Origin: DATCDE01 sp038252405
GTDB taxonomy: Bacteria > Actinomycetota > Actinomycetes > Prado026
Reading direction: 5' to 3'
Assembly (NCBI GenBank): GCA_038252405.1
Contig: JBBSAJ010000011.1
Location: 12,711-76,710, forward strand
Length of the DNA: 64,000 nucleotides
Position 1 is the stretch's first letter; every line of letters begins with the position of its first letter. Position numbers and translations under genes: made by a program. Of this stretch, positions 9,156 to 16,706 are shown in pieces. Under the pieces are notes generated by a model. The model was given only the letters and a program-made list of their open reading frames with translations. It did no database searches and was not told the origin of the DNA.

Positions 9156-9667
9156 TCGGCCACCCCCATCTCGTCCAGCGCCAGCCGCAGTGCCCGCAGC
9201 GCGTAGTGCGTGCGTGACTTCACGGTGCCCTCGGGGATGCCCAGGCGGGCCGCGGCGTCCGCCACCGACCGCCCCTCGTAGAAGCACTCCACGAGCACCC
9301 GCCGGTGGTCCGGGGACAGCCGGGCCAGCGCGTCCGCGACCAGCCAGGCCTGCAGCACCCGGTCGGTGTCGTCGATGGCCACCGGCTCGGGCGGGTCGGC
9401 CACCGACACCTCCCGCTGCACCCGGCTGGACCGCCACCCGTCGATGACCAGGTGCCGGGCCACGGTGAACAGCCAGGCACGAGTCGGTCCCTGCGCGCCC
9501 TCGAGCACCTTCGGCGAGCGCCAGGCACGCAGCAGGGTCTCCTGGACGACGTCCTCGGCCTGGGCCCGGTCCCCGGTCAGTCGCAGCGCGAACGACCACA
9601 GCGCGTGCGCGTGCTCGTCGTGCAGGGCACGCATCAGGTCGATCTGGCTCGCGGTCACGGTGGGCAC
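9152..9667 (-). CDS. ECF RNA polymerase sigma factor
   Basis: A 171-residue group IV sigma factor (SigK/SigL-like). Region 2 carries AEDVVQETLLRAWR for core binding and -10 contacts. After a short linker, region 4 shows LSPDHRRVLVECFYEGRSVADAAARLGIPEGTVKSR, the helix-turn-helix that reads the -35 element. There is no extra C-terminal domain. GTG at 9667 is used, with another in-frame GTG at 9658. It is coupled to the anti-sigma gene. A symmetric promoter immediately upstream (9689-9749) has matching ECF-type -35/-10 elements in both directions, so the gene is probably autoregulated. Confidence 0.93.
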   Translation of the reverse strand: MPTVTASQIDLMRALHDEHAHALWSFALRLTGDRAQAEDVVQETLLRAWRSPKVLEGAQGPTRAWLFTVARHLVIDGWRSSRVQREVSVADPPEPVAIDDTDRVLQAWLVADALARLSPDHRRVLVECFYEGRSVADAAARLGIPEGTVKSRTHYALRALRLALDEMGVAE

Positions 9668-9688
9668 GTCACCTCCCTCACCGAGGGG

Positions 9689-9749
9689 AAACGGCTCGGC
9701 CCGCTCCCCGGTTCACCCCCGGGTGAACCATCGGGGCCGCCCGCTCGTC
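9689..9749. promoter_or_regulatory. Divergent ECF-type promoter with palindromic -35 core
   Basis: GGTTCACCC (9710-9718) and GGGTGAACC (9721-9729) are perfect inverted arms 2 nt apart. Each strand therefore reads TGAACC followed by exactly 16 nt and CGT: CGTC at 9746-9749 on plus, CGTTT from 9693 downward on minus. These fit ECF -35/-10 pairs serving the sigma operon on one side and the exported peptide gene at 9796 on the other. Confidence 0.65.
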
Positions 9750-9795
9750 CTCGGAGGAACACCCTCGACCGAGCATCGCCCACCCAGAGGTTGTC

Positions 9796-10104
9796 ATGGC
9801 AGTCCTTCGACGCACCGCGTTCGCTGCAACCGCTCTCGCAGCGCTCGCCCCGTTCGTCCCCACACTTCCAGCCTCGGCCTACGGGCCGGGTCGCGGGGAT
9901 GGGCCCCAGACCCTGCTGCAGGCTCCGCTGGCCGGCAGCACCCGCGGTCCTGCTCAACCCCCTCAGCAACGCAACGGCGTACATCGCGGTCACCGGCTCA
10001 GCCGGCTGAGTCCCGCCGGGCCGGGGTCCAGCCGACGACGACCAGGACGGCCGCGGCGGCGGTGGCCACCCCCTGGGCCACCGCCGTCCGCGTCTTGTCG
10101 GTGA
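9796..10104 (+). CDS. Putative exported small protein, possible ECF target
   Basis: ATG at 9796 preceded by AGAGG opens a 102-codon frame. The first ~29 residues are a convincing Sec signal peptide (MAVLRR, Ala/Leu core, cleavage after ASA). Downstream residues become Arg/Pro-rich and overlap, antisense, the end of the membrane gene 9998-10411. In the next frame a more protein-like stretch runs to a TGA at 10009 (LLNPLSNATAYIAVTGSAG), so a single-base frameshift near 9955 may have replaced a ~70-residue exported product. The divergent ECF promoter points at it. Family not recognised. Confidence 0.4.
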   Translation: MAVLRRTAFAATALAALAPFVPTLPASAYGPGRGDGPQTLLQAPLAGSTRGPAQPPQQRNGVHRGHRLSRLSPAGPGSSRRRPGRPRRRWPPPGPPPSASCR

Positions 10105-10411
10105 ACCAGAACGGCTCGAACATGTCAGGGAACGGCCCCAGCCGGCCCACGTCGACGTACCGGTACAGCAGCAGTGCGGCCAGCCCGCCGCCGGCGACGA
10201 CCGCTGCGAGGGCTGCTGTCACCCGGCTGGGGCGGACCACCAGCACCAGCGCCGCCACGAAAGCAGCCGCCGCCTCGGCACGGAACAGCTGGCCCTCGCT
10301 CACGGTGCCGCGCACCGCGTCGTACGTGCTGGCGAGAGTGAGATGGACGTAGATGTCGACGGCCAGGCCCGCGACCGTCACCACCAGCAGCAGCCTGCGA
10401 ACGACGTACAT
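9998..10411 (-). CDS. Hypothetical four-helix membrane protein
   Basis: A 137-residue protein with four hydrophobic segments (about residues 5-22, 46-60, 65-82 and 108-126) and a loop containing GPFPDMFEPFWF. The ATG at 10411 gives a compact N-terminus directly entering helix 1. I recognise the general type as a small conserved actinobacterial integral membrane protein but cannot name a function. It is the only gene between the exported peptide and the PKS operon and lies on the opposite strand to both. Confidence 0.75.
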   Translation of the reverse strand: MYVVRRLLLVVTVAGLAVDIYVHLTLASTYDAVRGTVSEGQLFRAEAAAAFVAALVLVVRPSRVTAALAAVVAGGGLAALLLYRYVDVGRLGPFPDMFEPFWFTDKTRTAVAQGVATAAAAVLVVVGWTPARRDSAG

Positions 10412-10515
10412 CGAGTACCTCCACGCCGGACGACGTCGTGGACGACCGACCGGTTCACTCCGTCCCAGCCGCAGCCGCGACGATCCTTCACGCAGCGGTG
10501 ACCGTCGCGCCCGCC

Positions 10516-10521
10516 TAGGAT
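10516..10521 (+). promoter_or_regulatory. -10 box of leaderless PKS operon transcript
   Basis: TAGGAT ends exactly 6 nt before the ATG at 10528, a typical actinobacterial leaderless arrangement. Confidence 0.55.
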
Positions 10522-10527
10522 CCGTGG

Positions 10528-11598
10528 ATGGCGACGATCGTTGGGGTGAGCAGCGTCGTCGCTGGGCACGCCTATGAACAGCAGGAGATCACCGAGGCGT
10601 TCGTCAACGTGGTGTCACCGTCCGGCAGCCAACGGGCCCTGGTGGGACGGATCCACGCCGCCACCGGGGTGCGGCGCCGGCACCTGGCGCTGCCGCTCGA
10701 CGAGTACGGCCGGCTGGACGGCTTCGCGGCCGCCAACGACGCGTTCATCCGGGTCGGCACCGACCTCGGCGAGCAGGCCATCAGCGAGGCGTTGTCGGCG
10801 GCCGGCCTGGCGGCCGCCGACGTCGACCTCGTGGTCACCGCGTCGGTCACGGGAGTCGCCGCGCCCTCGCTCGAGGCCCTGCTGGCTCCGCGGCTGGGGC
10901 TGCGCCCTGACGTGAAGCGCATTCCGGTGTTCGGCCTCGGCTGCGTCGCTGGGGCTTGGGGACTCGCTCGGCTGCACGACTACCTGCTCGGCCACCCGGA
11001 CGACGTCGCCGTCCTGCTGTCCGTCGAGCTGTGCTCGCTGACGATCCAGCGCGACGACGCGTCGATGCCGAACATCGTCGCCAGCGGGCTGTTCGGCGAC
11101 GGAGCGGCGGCGGTCGTCATGGTCGGTGCGAACCGGGCCGCTGACCAGTCCGGACCCACAGTGGTCGACGCGCGCAGCCGGCTGTACCCCGACAGCCAGC
11201 GCACGATGGGCTGGGACATCGGCGGCAGCGGTTTCCGGATCGTGCTGGCGGCGAGCGTGGCAGACGTAGTGGAGCAGTACCTGGGCGAGGACGTCGGGGG
11301 CTTCCTCCGCGACCACGACCTCAAGGGGTCCGACATCACCCGCTGGGTCTGCCACCCCGGCGGCCCCAAGGTGCTCGAGGCGATGGAACGCACGCTGGAC
11401 CTCCACGACGGGGAGCTCGACGTCACCTGGCGCTCGCTGGCCCGGATCGGCAACCTCTCGTCCTCGTCGGTGCTGCACGTGCTCGCGGACACCCTGACCG
11501 GGAGGGACGGCGTCCCTCCGCCCGAAGCGGGAACCCCTGGGCTGGTGCTGGCCATGGGTCCGGGCTTCTGCTCCGAGCTCGTGCTGCTCGAGTGGTGA
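10528..11598 (+). CDS. Type III polyketide synthase (SrsA-like alkylresorcinol/alkylpyrone synthase)
   Basis: A 356-residue chalcone-synthase-fold enzyme. The catalytic triad is complete: Cys139 in GLGCVAGA, His276 in VCHPGGPK and Asn309 in IGNLSSSS. Such enzymes extend an acyl starter with malonyl or methylmalonyl units and cyclise the tetraketide. The next two genes encode an ICMT-type methyltransferase and an FAD hydroxylase, the same order and types as srsA-srsB-srsC of Streptomyces griseus, which make methylated phenolic lipids and their quinones. That pathway is therefore the best guess, with a fatty acyl starter. Transcription looks leaderless. No other biosynthetic genes are nearby. 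Confidence 0.9.
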   Translation: MATIVGVSSVVAGHAYEQQEITEAFVNVVSPSGSQRALVGRIHAATGVRRRHLALPLDEYGRLDGFAAANDAFIRVGTDLGEQAISEALSAAGLAAADVDLVVTASVTGVAAPSLEALLAPRLGLRPDVKRIPVFGLGCVAGAWGLARLHDYLLGHPDDVAVLLSVELCSLTIQRDDASMPNIVASGLFGDGAAAVVMVGANRAADQSGPTVVDARSRLYPDSQRTMGWDIGGSGFRIVLAASVADVVEQYLGEDVGGFLRDHDLKGSDITRWVCHPGGPKVLEAMERTLDLHDGELDVTWRSLARIGNLSSSSVLHVLADTLTGRDGVPPPEAGTPGLVLAMGPGFCSELVLLEW

Positions 11599-11602
11599 GC
11601 GG

Positions 11603-12133
11603 ATGACCGGCACCACGGCGTTTCGCGCGCTCATCCTGGCCGTGGCTGTCGAACGGGTCGCCGAGCTCGCCGTCTCCCAGCGAAACCTGCGGTGGAGCAG
11701 GCAGCGGGGCGGCGTCGAGCACGGCGCCGGGCACTACCCGATGATGGTGGCCCTGCACTCCGGCCTGCTCGCCGGCGCGCTCGCCGAGGCCCACCTCGGC
11801 CGGCGGCGCGTCGACCCACGGCTGGCCTGGCCGATGGTCTCGCTCGTCGTGGCGTCACAGGCGCTGCGCTGGTGGTGCATCCGGTCGCTCGGGCCGCGCT
11901 GGAACACCAGGGTCGTGGTCGTCCCCGGTCTGCCGCTCGTGGCCAGGGGGCCGTACCGCTTCCTCCGCCACCCCAACTACGTGGCGGTCGTCCTCGAGGG
12001 TGCCGCCCTTCCGCTCGTCGGTTCGGCCTGGATCACGGCCACCGCCTTCACCGCCTTGAACCTGCCGCTGCTCGCGGTCCGGATCAGCGCCGAGGACGCC
12101 GCGCTGGCCACCCTCCGCGAGGGTGCGCGTTGA
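11603..12133 (+). CDS. Isoprenylcysteine carboxyl methyltransferase-family O-methyltransferase (SrsB-like)
   Basis: A 176-residue integral membrane methyltransferase. The C-terminal part shows the ICMT signature GPYRFLRHPNYVAVVLE (about 125-141), which binds S-adenosylmethionine. Upstream helices include WWCIRSLGPRWNTRV, typical of the bacterial members. In the srs pathway the equivalent enzyme methylates a phenolic hydroxyl of the alkylresorcinol in the membrane. It begins 4 nt after the PKS stop and its TGA overlaps the TTG of the flavoprotein gene. No protein prenylation occurs in these bacteria, so a small-molecule substrate is expected. Confidence 0.88.
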   Translation: MTGTTAFRALILAVAVERVAELAVSQRNLRWSRQRGGVEHGAGHYPMMVALHSGLLAGALAEAHLGRRRVDPRLAWPMVSLVVASQALRWWCIRSLGPRWNTRVVVVPGLPLVARGPYRFLRHPNYVAVVLEGAALPLVGSAWITATAFTALNLPLLAVRISAEDAALATLREGAR

Positions 12134-13149
12134 TCGACCTCCTGGTGGTCGGAGGGGGTCCGGTCGGGCTGATGAGCGCCATCCACGCCGGGTCGGCGGG
12201 TCTGTCGGTCACCGTCGTCGAGCCACGGTCCACCCCGGTCGACAAGGCGTGCGGGGAAGGGCTCATGCCCGGGGCGGTAGCGGCCCTGGCCGCCGTCGAC
12301 GTCCGACCGGCCGGGATGCCGTTCCGCGGGATCCGCTACCTGCAGGGCGACCGCCACGTCGAGGCCAGGTTCGCCGCCGGACCGGGGCTCGGGGTCCGGC
12401 GGACCGAGCTCCATCGGGCGATGGCGGCGCGGGCCGAGCAGGTCGGTGTGCGCTTCGTCGAGCAGCGGGTCACCGAGGTGGAGCAGACCGCCGAGTGGGT
12501 GGGCGCCGCTGGGGTGCGGGCCCGCCACCTGATCGGTGCGGACGGCCTGCACTCGACGGTCCGGCGGGCGGCGGGTCTGCAGCGGGCGCCCGGCCCGAGC
12601 CGCCGGTACGGGCTCCGCCGGCACTACCGCGTCGCTCCGTGGTCCGATCTGGTCGAGGTGCACTGGGGACCGGACGCCGAGGTCTACGTCACGCCCGTGG
12701 CGGCCGACACGGTCGGCGTCGCCGTGCTCGGCCGTGGTCCGCTCGACCTGGACCGGACCCTGTCCCGGCTGCCCGCACTCGGTCGGCGGCTGTCCGGGGC
12801 GGCTCCGGCAAGCGACACTCGCGGGGCCGGACCGTTGTGGCAACGGAGTCGGTCCCGGGTGTGCGGTCGCATCCTGCTGGTCGGCGACGCCGCGGGGTAC
12901 GTCGACGCCCTCACCGGGGAGGGGCTCCGGATCGGCTTCGCGGAGGCGGCTGCCGCCGTGGACTGCATCTCGAACAGCCGCGTCGACGACTACGAGCGGC
13001 GGTGGAACACCGTCACCCGGTCCTACCGCGCGCTGACCGGGTCGTTGGTGTGGTGCGCCGGGCGGTCGAGCGTGCGCAAGGCCATCGTGCCGGCCGCGCA
13101 GTCGCTTCCCGCGGTGTTCGCCCGGCTGGTGGACTCGCTGGCCAGCTGA
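12130..13149 (+). CDS. FAD-dependent monooxygenase (SrsC-like phenol hydroxylase)
   Basis: A 339-residue flavoprotein of the PHBH/geranylgeranyl-reductase type. The N-terminal Rossmann loop VVGGGPVGL (5-13) binds ADP, EPRSTPVDKACGEGL follows, an IGADGLHS motif lies mid-chain, and the second FAD motif GDAAGYVDALTGEGL is near residue 255. In an srs-like pathway it would hydroxylate the resorcinol ring, permitting oxidation to a quinone. The start is taken as TTG at 12130, overlapping the previous stop, since no in-frame ATG or GTG gives the intact Rossmann strand. It is the last gene of the operon. Confidence 0.87.
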   Translation: MIDLLVVGGGPVGLMSAIHAGSAGLSVTVVEPRSTPVDKACGEGLMPGAVAALAAVDVRPAGMPFRGIRYLQGDRHVEARFAAGPGLGVRRTELHRAMAARAEQVGVRFVEQRVTEVEQTAEWVGAAGVRARHLIGADGLHSTVRRAAGLQRAPGPSRRYGLRRHYRVAPWSDLVEVHWGPDAEVYVTPVAADTVGVAVLGRGPLDLDRTLSRLPALGRRLSGAAPASDTRGAGPLWQRSRSRVCGRILLVGDAAGYVDALTGEGLRIGFAEAAAAVDCISNSRVDDYERRWNTVTRSYRALTGSLVWCAGRSSVRKAIVPAAQSLPAVFARLVDSLAS

Positions 13150-13353
13150 CCCAGGGCCGCGTCAGCGGACGAGGCCAAGCGTCGGTGGCCCGAGGTGCTG
13201 GGCTACCTGGGCGCGGCCTTCGTGGTGCGGCCGGACTGCTCGTGGTGGCTCGCTGCTGGCGGCGCCGGGCTGACCACGTACAGCACCACCCGACCGGTCC
13301 GCGGGCCGGCGCGTCGGGACGAAGGTCCCTGGCGCCCGATCCGGGTCCCCTGA
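13150..13353 (+). other. Possible coding remnant after the PKS operon
   Basis: In the frame of the flavoprotein, directly after its stop, about 65 codons remain open with protein-like composition (RWPEVLGYLGAAFVV and SWWLAAGGAG). There is no proper start codon or ribosome site. It may be the stub of a deleted membrane-protein gene; the family was not identified. Confidence 0.25.
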
Positions 13354-13366
13354 GGTAATTGTCTCG

Positions 13367-13702
13367 TCAACAACTCACCGGTGCCGTCCACGAACCCCCC
13401 CATTCCGTCGGCGGCGCCGCCCCCCAGAGAAGGAAGACAGCAACGCTCCCGCCGCAAAGCCGGGAGCGTTGCTGTGGGTTGCGGCCACGCTCGGGGTGGA
13501 ACAGCGAGCCGACGAGCAGACTCAGGCTCATGGCTGCGGTCGCCGTCAGCGTGGTCCGGGCCAGCACGGTCACGAAGGTGACCGCGGCGCGCCAGACGTC
13601 CGGGGTGAGCAGCACAGCGAGCAGTGGAACCATCGACCCCCACGCGAACGCGAGGACCAACGTGGCCCCAGTGCGGCCGGTGCCGGCGAAGCCCTCGACC
13701 AC
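13367..13702 (-). pseudogene. Fragment resembling the C-terminus of a VIT/CCC1-type iron or manganese transporter
   Basis: A 111-codon frame whose first ~70 residues resemble the last two helices of VIT-family vacuolar-iron-transporter proteins (AFAWGSMVPLLAVLL, then a second hydrophobic helix). The N-terminal three fifths of such a protein are absent, and the C-terminal end reads straight through the perfect hairpin at 13437-13475 into unrelated sequence. I read this as a decayed fragment. The family assignment rests on pattern resemblance only. Confidence 0.4.
13437..13475. terminator. Perfect 15-bp hairpin terminator
   Basis: Arms ACAGCAACGCTCCCG (13437-13451) and its exact complement (13461-13475) with a 9-nt loop. 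It could end transcription from either side; it lies about 290 bp after the PKS operon. Confidence 0.75.
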
Positions 13703-13796
13703 CTCACCGGAACGGCCGAACTCCGGTGGGCGCGTCGCCCCTCACCCCCTCCGGCGCAGCACGCTGTGAGGGACCCTCACGACGCCGCACGACCGG

Positions 13797-14024
13797 TCAG
13801 AGCTTGTGCAACTTCGGGTAGGGGACCTCCAGGCGCTCAGTGCGGGTATCGCCGAAGGTGACGAGCAGGGCCCGGTCGGCGGCTACGTCGACCACGCGGC
13901 CCAACCCCCACCTGTCGTGGCTGACCCTGTCCCCCACCGCGTACGACTGCACGGGGACCGTTGCGCGGTCCTGGAACGGGCTTCCGGGCGGACGTCTGCG
14001 TGCTGGGGAACCGTGGGTGCTCAC
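13797..14024 (-). CDS. Small conserved SH3-like protein
   Basis: A 75-residue protein. After a basic Pro-rich lead, the core reads YAVGDRVSHDRWGLGRVVDV...LLVTFGDTR...VPYPKLHKL, the beta-barrel pattern of short actinobacterial proteins resembling a stand-alone CarD/Tudor-like barrel (a hydrophobic VGDxVxHxxxGxGxV opening). No catalytic residues are visible. GTG at 14024 is the likely start. Nucleic-acid or RNA polymerase binding is possible by fold analogy but unproven. Confidence 0.72.
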   Translation of the reverse strand: MSTHGSPARRRPPGSPFQDRATVPVQSYAVGDRVSHDRWGLGRVVDVAADRALLVTFGDTRTERLEVPYPKLHKL

Positions 14025-14042
14025 CAGTCGAGTATGGACCCT

Positions 14043-14630
14043 TCAGCCGCGGGACCGGACGAACGGCAACGCGCGGCTCCAAAACGTCTCGGTGGCAACC
14101 GGGTCGTACTCGGCGGGAAGGGTCGGGTCAGTGAACAGGTGACCGGAGCCCGGGTAGTCGAAGACCTCGATGCTGCCGCCGCCCGCTTCGACGTCACGGA
14201 CCGTCTGGTCGAGCTCCTCCTGCTCCCGCCAGGGGTCGCCGAGGGTCGAGTGCGTCTGGGCCGGCACGCCGCCCGGCCACTGGACGTCGGCGCCGAAGGC
14301 CGACACCGGGATCGCTCCGGCGATCATGAGGACGCCGGAGACCGGGCGCTGGAGGGCGACGTGCGCGGCCATCACACAGCCAAGTGAGAAGCCGGCGGAC
14401 ACGAAGCCGTCGGGCCGGCCGGCGACCGCGTCGCTTGCCCGGCGCATGAGCTCCCCCTGCCCGAGCTCTTCGTGCGCGTAGGCCATGGCGGGCGGGTAGT
14501 CGTCGAAGGTTTGGCCGTCGTAGAGGTCCGCCACGAGCACGTCGTGGCCGTCCTGGCGAAGCCGCTCGGCCGCGTCGTGGACGCCCTGTCGGACACCGAG
14601 CACCGAGTGGAAGAGCGCAACCGTCGTCAT
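14043..14630 (-). CDS. Dienelactone hydrolase family protein
   Basis: A 195-residue alpha/beta hydrolase. The nucleophile elbow is GFSLG with Ser82, replacing the Cys of true dienelactone hydrolases. An Asp-containing strand follows, and the catalytic His lies in GSGHLFTD near residue 167. The family acts on esters and lactones, and members of this short type are usually annotated only generally. ATG at 14630 gives the expected MTTVALFHSVLG first strand. It stands between two small genes on the same strand without tight coupling. Confidence 0.85.
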   Translation of the reverse strand: MTTVALFHSVLGVRQGVHDAAERLRQDGHDVLVADLYDGQTFDDYPPAMAYAHEELGQGELMRRASDAVAGRPDGFVSAGFSLGCVMAAHVALQRPVSGVLMIAGAIPVSAFGADVQWPGGVPAQTHSTLGDPWREQEELDQTVRDVEAGGGSIEVFDYPGSGHLFTDPTLPAEYDPVATETFWSRALPFVRSRG

Positions 14631-14676
14631 GACAGGAACCAATCACGCACCACCGACAGCTGTCGAGGCGGCTGGC

Positions 14677-14982
14677 TCAGGCGGTGACGTCCTCGATCAC
14701 GGTGAACAGCTCGATCGCCGAGGGCGCCTGCATGCCCGGCGCCTGCTGGTCCGAGTGCGCTGCCGCGAACGAGTCGGACTTCATCCAGGCGCGGAAGTCG
14801 TCCTGGGAGTCGAACTCCATGGTGGAGACGTATGGCGCGTTCGGCCCGGTGGGGCGCATGAGCAGGCTGCGGCGCAGTCCCGGGACGCCGGCCAGGGTGG
14901 TGCGCATGCTTGCGGTGAACGCCTGTTCGAATGCCTCGGCACCCTCGGTGGGGACCTCGATGCGGTTGTGGACGACGAACAC
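14677..14982 (-). CDS. Antibiotic biosynthesis monooxygenase (ABM) domain protein
   Basis: A 101-residue single-domain dimeric alpha+beta barrel. The first strand is FVVHNRIEV, then a helix (AEAFEQAFTASM), GVPGLRRSLLMRP, and a STMEFDSQDDFRAWMKSDSF block typical of ABM proteins. These enzymes oxidise aromatic or haem substrates or act as simple stress proteins; nothing here decides. GTG at 14982 is preferred because GGGAG (complement of 14993-14997) lies 10 nt upstream; a TTG at 14991 is the alternative. It is followed on the same strand by the dienelactone hydrolase gene 46 bp on. Confidence 0.8.
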   Translation of the reverse strand: MFVVHNRIEVPTEGAEAFEQAFTASMRTTLAGVPGLRRSLLMRPTGPNAPYVSTMEFDSQDDFRAWMKSDSFAAAHSDQQAPGMQAPSAIELFTVIEDVTA

Positions 14983-15171
14983 GACACTCAACTCCCGGGG
15001 ACGGACTCTGCTGGACCGTGCCCAGCATGCCCCCCCACCGGCGACCCCATGACTGCGGGCCGGGGAGGACGTCAGGGTGACCGTCGTCCGTATGATCGCC
15101 GCGCTAGTCGGGAAACGGCCGCGCCCCGGACCAGCGGTTGGAGCTGCGGGGCACGTCACGAAGGGGATCTG

Positions 15172-16089
15172 GTGTTCACCACGGCAATGCCGTCCACGGA
15201 GTACCACGCACTGCTCCGGGCCAAGGTCGGTGCCCGCTCTGATCTGGTCTGCACGACACACCCGCTCACCTATCGCGCCGGTACCTGGGACCTGCTCCGC
15301 ATCGCGTCAACGGACGTGGGTCCGCAGGACAAGGTGATGGTCGTCCGGGCCACCATCCACGGGGACGAGATCTCAGGCGCGCTGAGCATCCTCAACTACT
15401 TCGACGAGCTCGTGGACTACGCGCACCAGCGCGGCCTCAAGCTCATCCTCTACCCCCTCGGGAACCCCTCCGGCTTCGACCGCCGCCTGCGGTACAACGT
15501 GGACCATCACATGGGCGAGGGCAACAACGACTTCCTCCGCTACGTCATGGACGACGGCTCGATCGAGTCCGACCTGGGACCAGGAAAGCCATCCACGCCC
15601 TGGACGATCGCCACCGACCCGGCGCTGGGCATCGACCTGCCCGAGGAGTCGCGGGTGATGCTGCAACTGGTCCAGCGCGACCCACTGAGCCAGGTCGTCG
15701 CCGCGCTCGACTGGCACCAGGACCTGGTGACCGACCTGCCGACGTGCGCCTACCACTACGCCTTCGGGGACCTCACGCGGTACGGCGAGATCGCCGCACG
15801 CATCGCCGAGGTGGTGCCGCTCCTGGCCGGCTACGACATGGCTGGCGGGTTCGGTGAACAGATCGACGACCAAGGCAACCTCGTACCGCTGACGGACGGC
15901 GTCGCCGTGCGTTCGGATGCGAACGGGTTCATCGTGCGCCACGACGGGTCGTTCTCCGACTTCTACCAGCACATCGGGGCCGCCCACAGCGTCGCGACGG
16001 AGACCACCGGCGCCACGCCCATGGAGCAGGCCTGCCTGGTGAACTGGATCTGGTTCACGGGGGTCGTCGACCTGCTGACCTCCGCGTAG
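15172..16089 (+). CDS. M14-type zinc carboxypeptidase/deacylase-like protein
   Basis: A 305-residue protein whose centre resembles the succinylglutamate desuccinylase/carboxypeptidase fold. HGDE at residues 63-66 supplies the first zinc ligands, NPSGFDRRLR and NVDHH follow, and DWHQD near residue 187 provides the second His. A Thr/Glu-rich ending (ATETTGATP) holds the probable catalytic Glu. It probably removes an acyl or amino-acid group from a small substrate or cell-wall peptide. GTG at 15172 is chosen because AAGGGGA at 15161-15167 precedes it at good spacing; an ATG at 15187 is less well served. Confidence 0.75.
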   Translation: MFTTAMPSTEYHALLRAKVGARSDLVCTTHPLTYRAGTWDLLRIASTDVGPQDKVMVVRATIHGDEISGALSILNYFDELVDYAHQRGLKLILYPLGNPSGFDRRLRYNVDHHMGEGNNDFLRYVMDDGSIESDLGPGKPSTPWTIATDPALGIDLPEESRVMLQLVQRDPLSQVVAALDWHQDLVTDLPTCAYHYAFGDLTRYGEIAARIAEVVPLLAGYDMAGGFGEQIDDQGNLVPLTDGVAVRSDANGFIVRHDGSFSDFYQHIGAAHSVATETTGATPMEQACLVNWIWFTGVVDLLTSA

Positions 16090-16193
16090 CGGGTCGCCTC
16101 GTCCATGACCGGCGGCCCCGGGATCGCCATCAGCGCGATGGCGATCTGGTCCTGGTCGTGCACCCACAGCCGAGCGGTGCTACTGCGGATCAA
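16086..16193 (-). pseudogene. VOC-family (glyoxalase-like) gene remnant with internal deletion
   Basis: The frame reads TARLWVHDQDQ, the standard start of a VOC-family dioxygenase-like protein, but runs at once into IAIALMAIPGPPVMDEATR, which in intact members lies several tens of residues later. The chain then continues into sequence antisense to the carboxypeptidase. An internal deletion and loss of the C-terminal half are inferred. Intact VOC genes of this type often follow an AraC regulator like the remnant next door. Confidence 0.5.
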
Positions 16194-16244
16194 GGTGTCC
16201 TCCAGTGGTCGGTTTCTACGCTCCGTCGAACCTACGGAGGCAGG

Positions 16245-16535
16245 TCATCCGCCGTCTTCTCCGGTCGGGCTGTTCACCGGACGCCCGTAGGCCTTCAGCA
16301 CGCGCAGCGGGATCATCGCGAGGCTGGCGGCCGACGGGAACGAGGCACGGGACCACAGGGGCGTCATGCCGCAGGCCCGCCGGAGGCTCGAGCTGAACGA
16401 CCCGACGCTGCTGAGACCCAACCGCGTGCAGATGTCGGCCACCGAGTAGTCGGTGCCGCGCAGCAACGTCACGGCTCGCTCGAGTCAGCGGGTCAGGAGT
16501 AGGGCGTCTCGCCTCTCAGGCAACAGGCGAACGAA
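16245..16535 (-). pseudogene. AraC-family regulator remnant with in-frame TGA
   Basis: The frame carries the second half of an AraC DNA-binding domain: LERAVTLLRGTDYSVADIC, then LGLSSVGSFSSSLRRACGM, and the conserved tail ending LKAYGRP. An in-frame TGA at 16485-16487 separates it from a short upstream match (LLLTR), and the first helix-turn-helix is missing. A GTG at 16472 could still start a 75-residue fragment. It is paired with the VOC remnant, so a regulator-target pair has decayed together. Confidence 0.55.
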
Positions 16536-16647
16536 AACCCCGGCCCCCTTCCAAACCTCGACGGTTCCCGCCCTTCCCCCCGAGCTGATCAACGATCTCG
16601 GCCTGCGGGGCCAGCCGACTCAGAGCGCGCCCCGCACCGCACCGCAC

Positions 16648-16653
16648 TAGGGT
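16648..16653 (+). promoter_or_regulatory. -10-like box upstream of DUF1269 gene
   Basis: TAGGGT lies 53 nt before the ATG at 16707, and AGGAG at about 16693-16697 serves as ribosome site. The rest of 16536-16706 shows no gene. Confidence 0.4.
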
Positions 16654-16706
16654 CGATCACGAGAGCGACCCAGAACTCGCCACCGTCAACGGAACAGGAG
16701 CCCCCG

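Noticed and set aside
13150..13353. Extra coding exon of the FAD monooxygenase by readthrough of its TGA
   Set aside because: The flavoprotein is already full length, and no selenocysteine or readthrough signal is visible.
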